A stretch of 10,496 nt of DNA from JACCTI01 sp051005695. GTDB lineage: Bacteria; Verrucomicrobiota; Verrucomicrobiia; Chthoniobacterales; UBA10450. The stretch spans positions 1-10,496 of the forward strand of contig JBPCJC010000042.1 in assembly GCA_051005695.1 (NCBI GenBank), written 5' to 3'. Below, in pieces: positions 7,141 to 10,496 of this stretch. The position numbers and the translations under genes were made by a program. Below the pieces are notes generated by a model. The model did no database searches. It was not told where the DNA came from and was given only the letters and a program-made list of their open reading frames with translations. Each line of letters opens with the position of its first letter. The first letter of the stretch is position 1.

Positions 7141-7461
7141 TCTCGGCTTCCAATAGGGCGAGGTTGGCGCCCGACGTGCAATGTTGCCCGCAGAGTCCAC
7201 CAACCAGGTTCCGAGCGCCTCGTCGCTCGCAGCAATATTGTCAGTCATAGCATTGTTCCGTTTCTAAACGCAGAAGGAAGAGGTCGCGACGCGCGGTCGA
7301 TTGACGCTGCGACTGTTGAGATTGCCAAATTACAACCGGGAACGCGTATTGCCTAATAGTATCGTCGCCGCCGATGAGATGAATGATTTCGAGCCGCGAT
7401 TGAACCGCTCCATCAAGATGGGGACGCGTTGCTTGTGAATCTGACTCGAGACTAAGCTGGA
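7141..7461. other. Gene-poor border between the forward cluster and the GH94 gene
   Basis: About 320 bases with no convincing gene. GC is about 55% by hand count of 7141-7440, against about 67% in a sampled stretch of the GH94 gene (8101-8160). Several short open stretches on both strands look faintly protein-like, but each breaks within 20-75 codons, as in decayed coding DNA. No terminator with a U-tract, tRNA or insertion-sequence end was seen. The two flanking genes converge here. Confidence -1.
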
Positions 7462-7465
7462 TCAT
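7241..7465 (-). CDS. Small hypothetical ORF overlapping the GH94 stop
   Basis: A possible 74-residue product starting at the ATG at 7465-7463, which overlaps the GH94 stop in an ATGA arrangement. It ends at 7241 in a TGA that itself lies just inside another possible start (ATG at 7248-7246). I recognise no family. The sequence is Gln/Arg-rich in its second half (WQSQQSQRQS), with no signal peptide or membrane segment. Codon third positions show no strong GC bias, unlike the adjacent gene. The overlap geometry is the main argument for it; chance or a decayed gene is at least as likely. Confidence -1.
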   Translation of the reverse strand: MIQLSLESDSQATRPHLDGAVQSRLEIIHLIGGDDTIRQYAFPVVIWQSQQSQRQSTARRDLFLLRLETEQCYD

Positions 7466-10400
7466 CCGAGAACGATCTTGATTTTGTGATTTGCGTGGTC
7501 GTCTAAGAGGGAAATTTCAGTTTGGTCGTTGGGCATGGCTTGGTCGTCCAACGAAATGCTCGTGACGCCCCGGCTGACGGTGTGAGGATTCTTCACCACG
7601 ATGTCGTAGCGCGCGGAATGATATTGAAACGCGATCTCGAAGCCGGGCCACGATTTGGGAATGCAGGGATCGATGAGGAGGTTCGTTCCCTTTAAGTGGA
7701 AGCCGAGGATCGATTCGAGTCCGGCGCGATACATCCAGCCGGCCGAGCCGGTGTACCAGGTCCAGCCGCCGCGGCCGACGTGAGATGACTCGGTGTAAAC
7801 ATCGGCGCTGACGACGTACGGCTCGACTTTGTAACGATAAATCTCCGCGCGGGTGCGGGCGTGATTGATCGGATTCAAAATGGAAAATAACTCCGCGGCT
7901 TTGTCGCCGTCGCCGAGGAGGGCAAAGGCGATGACGGACCACGCGGCGGCGTGCGTGTATTGACCGCCGTTCTCGCGGATGCCGGGCGGGTAACGCTTGA
8001 TGTAACCGGGATCGAGCGGCGTCTGATTGAACGGCGGCGTGAAGAGCACCACCAGTTCGTCGTCGCGCGAGACGAGCTGCTCGTTCACGGCGGCCATGGC
8101 GGCGGCGGCGTGATTTTTCTCCGCGGCGCCGGAAATGACGGCCCACGATTGGGCGATCGAATCGATCCGGCATTCGGCGTCGCCGTGCGAACCGAGCGGT
8201 GTGCCGTCGTCGAAATAAGCGCGACGATACCAGGCGCCGTCCCAGCCGTCGCGCTCGAGGGCTTCGCTAATTTTAGCGGCGTGCTGACGCCAATTTTCGC
8301 TCAGCGTTTTCTCCCCGCGACGATCGGCCAACGGCGCAAAACGCGAGAGCGCGGCATGCAGGAACCAGCCGAGCCAGATGCTCTCGCCTTTGCCGCCCAC
8401 GCCCACACGATTCAACCCATCGTTCCAATCGCCGGTGCCGATCAAGGGCAGACCGTGCGCGCCGACGGCGAGACTGGTTTCGAGCGCGTGCGTGCAATGC
8501 TCGAAAAGCGTTCCCCGTATGGCGGAAACGGTCGGCTGGAAAAACGCTTCATGTTCGTCCGGTTTTAAAGCGGGGCCGTCGAGGAACGGCACCAGTTCAT
8601 CGAGCACGCCGACGTCGCCTGTGACTTCGATGTATTGCGCAGTGACGAAGGGGACCCAAAGCCGGTCATCCGAGATGCGCGTGCGCACGCCCTGACCTAA
8701 CGGCGGCAGCCACCAGTGCTGCACATCGCCTTCGACGAATTGCCGCGCCGCTGCGCGCAGAAGGTGTTCGCGCGTAATTTGCGGCCGCGCGACACTCAGC
8801 GCCATCACGTCCTGGAGTTGGTCGCGAAAGCCGTAAGCGCCGCTCGCCTGATAAAACGCAGCGCGCGCCCAGATCCGACAGACGAGCGTCTGATAAAGGA
8901 GCCAGCGATTCAGTAGTAGATCCATCGCACGGTCGGGCGTCTTTACCTGCACGGTGCCGAGGATCTCGTCCCAAAAGCCGGTTGCTTCCTTGAAGACAGC
9001 GTCGAGATCGGCCGCGCGGTAGCGTTTGATTAACGCCAGCGCCTCTTCCTTGGTCGCGGTTTCGCCGAGGAAGAAAACGATTTCTACCGAGCTATCGGGC
9101 GCGAGTTCGATCCTTGTTTGCAGTGCGCCGCAGGGGTCGAGTCCGCCGCCTACGGTATTCGTTAGGCTGTTCGCGCCGGCGAGCGCGGCCGGGCGGTCGA
9201 GGGTGCCGTTGCGGCCGAGAAATTCCCGGCGATCGCCGGTCCAGGATTGCTGGCGTCCACCCAGATCGACGAAGGCCACCCGCGTGCTGAAGGCCGCACT
9301 CCAATGATTGCGCGCGAACATGGCGCTTGTCTCCGGATCGATCTCCGTCACGACGAACGGCGCCGTTGCGGCCCGCGAAGCGCCCAGCACCCATTCGACG
9401 TAAGCCGTCACCGACAGCCGGCGCGGTCGGGCTGATTCATTCCTGATCGTTAGGCGCGAGATCTTGATCGGATCGTGCACTGGCACGTACTGCAGGAGCT
9501 GGAGCGCGATGCCGTGCGAGGTATGCTCGAAACGGCTGTAACCCTGGCCGTGCCTAACGATATATGGAAACGCTTCCTCCCGGATCGGCAGGGCGGTCGG
9601 CGTCCAGAGCATTCCATCTTCGTCGCGGATGTAGATCGCTTCGCCGGGACTATCGGAGACGGGATCATTGGACCAGGGCGTGATTTGATTCTGCTGACTG
9701 TTCTCCGCCCAGGTGTAACCGCTGCCCGCCACCGAGGTTTGGAAACCAAACGACGAATTGGCGATGACGTTGATCCAAGGCGCGGGCGTCCATTGGCCGG
9801 CGCTGAGGAGGGTCACGTATTCGCGGCCGTCTTTCGAAAATCCGCCGAGGCCGTTAAAGAATTCGAGCTCGGGCCGCGGGACCGATTGTGGCGTTTCCTT
9901 CGGAGCAAGACGGCGCTGTGATCTCGTCGTTAGGGCATCCGTCTCGTCGAGGCGCTTTAGTTGCTCGAAGAGACTGCCACGCCGACTGAAGAGGACAGCG
10001 CGCGCGGCGTTTTGGAGCAGGCTGCGCGCTTCGTCCGAGACGAGATTCGCGCGCAAAATAAAAACCGCGCCGCGCGTAGTCTCGGCTGCTCCGGAAGGTC
10101 GGCGCGCCTCGGCCGCGCGCGCCATCGCTTCCAACGCGGCGCGTAAGTCCTGCGCATACGATTCCGGATATTCATTCAGGATGACGAGGTCGACGGCCAA
10201 CCGTTTCATCCGCCAGTACTCATGCGCCTGAAGCAGCTGCCTAACGAGCTGGAGATCGTTGATGTCGTCGATCCGACAGAGCACGATCGGCAGATCGCCG
10301 GAAATGCCGTAAGCCCAAAGCACCGGTTGCGCGCCGTCGGCGCGGGCGAGCGCATCGGACGACGGGCGAAGCGCCGGGCTCGAATAGATGACATGGCTGG

Positions 10401-10496
10401 CGAGACGCTGGAACATCGTCGCTTCATCCTGCCCGATGCCGAGATGGAAGAGCTGCACCTGCGCCTGCGTCCAGGCCAGCGTGGTGGTGCGTTCGA
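7462..10496 (-). CDS. ndvB: Cyclic beta-1,2-glucan synthase-type protein, C-terminal GH94 region (partial)
   Basis: The frame runs off the right edge, so the N-terminus is missing; about 1010 residues are visible. The edge codons read ERTTTLAWTQAQVQLFHLG, a helix-rich linker known from NdvB-type proteins, so the GTG at 10458 is an internal codon, not the start. In order follow the linker with ALRPSSDAL, a GH94 beta-sandwich beginning near EFFNGLGGF (about 9820-9870), and the alpha/alpha-barrel with WLPPLGQGVRTR, GTGDWNDGLNRVG (the DWND motif that holds the family's catalytic acid, nt 8419-8430), ENGGQYTHAAAW (about 7939-7974) and GGWTWYTGSAGWMYR. Known role: in NdvB, the GH94 domain trims or phosphorolyses the beta-1,2-glucan chain made by the GT84 domain, setting ring size. 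Full NdvB has about 2800 residues. The GT84 part is outside the window, so a shorter GH94 phosphorylase-like protein cannot be excluded. It is convergent with the forward cluster and not obviously linked to it in function. Confidence -1.
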   Translation of the reverse strand, partial: ERTTTLAWTQAQVQLFHLGIGQDEATMFQRLASHVIYSSPALRPSSDALARADGAQPVLWAYGISGDLPIVLCRIDDINDLQLVRQLLQAHEYWRMKRLAVDLVILNEYPESYAQDLRAALEAMARAAEARRPSGAAETTRGAVFILRANLVSDEARSLLQNAARAVLFSRRGSLFEQLKRLDETDALTTRSQRRLAPKETPQSVPRPELEFFNGLGGFSKDGREYVTLLSAGQWTPAPWINVIANSSFGFQTSVAGSGYTWAENSQQNQITPWSNDPVSDSPGEAIYIRDEDGMLWTPTALPIREEAFPYIVRHGQGYSRFEHTSHGIALQLLQYVPVHDPIKISRLTIRNESARPRRLSVTAYVEWVLGASRAATAPFVVTEIDPETSAMFARNHWSAAFSTRVAFVDLGGRQQSWTGDRREFLGRNGTLDRPAALAGANSLTNTVGGGLDPCGALQTRIELAPDSSVEIVFFLGETATKEEALALIKRYRAADLDAVFKEATGFWDEILGTVQVKTPDRAMDLLLNRWLLYQTLVCRIWARAAFYQASGAYGFRDQLQDVMALSVARPQITREHLLRAAARQFVEGDVQHWWLPPLGQGVRTRISDDRLWVPFVTAQYIEVTGDVGVLDELVPFLDGPALKPDEHEAFFQPTVSAIRGTLFEHCTHALETSLAVGAHGLPLIGTGDWNDGLNRVGVGGKGESIWLGWFLHAALSRFAPLADRRGEKTLSENWRQHAAKISEALERDGWDGAWYRRAYFDDGTPLGSHGDAECRIDSIAQSWAVISGAAEKNHAAAAMAAVNEQLVSRDDELVVLFTPPFNQTPLDPGYIKRYPPGIRENGGQYTHAAAWSVIAFALLGDGDKAAELFSILNPINHARTRAEIYRYKVEPYVVSADVYTESSHVGRGGWTWYTGSAGWMYRAGLESILGFHLKGTNLLIDPCIPKSWPGFEIAFQYHSARYDIVVKNPHTVSRGVTSISLDDQAMPNDQTEISLLDDHANHKIKIVLG
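8696..10246. repeat. Six scattered CCTAACG/CGTTAGG heptamers inside the GH94 gene
   Basis: Exact copies start at 8696, 9160, 9448, 9553, 9928 and 10240, on both strands and in more than one reading frame, with gaps of 105-464 bp. Two more copies lie at 1934 and 6872. With roughly 60% GC I would expect about one to two in the whole window. They bring in CTA, TTA and AGG codons in an otherwise GC-rich gene. Whether this is a functional motif or chance is unknown. Confidence -1.

Noticed and set aside
7252..7353. Plus-strand stretch reading IVPFLNAEGRGRD and AKLQPGTRIA, which resembles the entry to a methyltransferase motif
   Set aside because: It ends at TAA before any glycine-rich SAM-binding motif, has no start with a ribosome-binding site, and the next frames do not continue the fold.
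7951..8568. 205-codon plus-strand open frame opposite the GH94 gene, and several 60-150-codon frames across 8378-10231
   Set aside because: They lie opposite clear GH94 coding sequence, have Arg/Pro/Ser-rich products with no recognisable fold, and are the usual mirror frames of a GC-rich gene.
10456..10458. GTG as the start of the GH94 protein
   Set aside because: The frame stays open to the window edge and the upstream codons (ERTTTLAWTQAQ) continue a typical NdvB segment, so the gene extends past the window.
1..10496. CRISPR arrays, tRNA or rRNA genes, insertion sequences, phage genes
   Set aside because: No regularly spaced repeats, cloverleaf-type sequences, transposase or phage motifs were found on either strand by reading.

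Overview
The window looks like a GC-rich (mostly around 60% or more) Gram-negative chromosome or metagenomic contig. A TonB-dependent outer-membrane receptor with a signal peptide and a C-terminal Phe implies an outer membrane. A cyclic beta-1,2-glucan synthase-type GH94 protein and the 'QTASPTPTPLP' linker after the receptor signal peptide would fit a soil bacterium such as Verrucomicrobia/Chthoniobacterales. The forward-strand gene set also resembles clusters I associate with sphingomonads and related Alphaproteobacteria. The taxon is an inference and stays open.

Layout. Positions 2-7140 hold six genes, all on the plus strand: the C-terminal part of a membrane-anchored serine hydrolase (2-991), an enolase-superfamily dipeptide epimerase / N-acetyl-D-Glu racemase (1014-2030), a POT/PTR2 peptide transporter (2027-3307), a TonB-dependent receptor (3430-5739), a DUF1611/DgcN protein (5789-6844), and the first 99 residues of a second serine hydrolase (6841-7140) that is cut off soon after its SxxK motif. 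Two joins are 4-bp ATGA overlaps (epimerase/transporter and DgcN/hydrolase). A 122-bp gap with a TTGACA box and a strong Shine-Dalgarno before the receptor may start a second transcription unit. Positions 7141-7461 are about 55% GC with no convincing gene. From 7462 to the right edge, on the minus strand, lies the C-terminal third or so of an NdvB-like GH94 protein.

How the genes may work together (inference). The receptor would bring a peptide-like ligand across the outer membrane. The serine hydrolases (beta-lactamase/DD-peptidase fold) would trim it in the periplasm, the POT carrier would import small peptides, and the epimerase plus DgcN would process the D-amino acid part, probably D-glutamate, into L-form metabolites. 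The forward cluster therefore reads as a scavenging module for D-Glu-containing peptides such as peptidoglycan fragments. The individual families are known. The less ordinary features are the full transport-plus-hydrolysis-plus-racemisation grouping, the atypical POT motif, and the broken hydrolase at the border with the GH94 gene.
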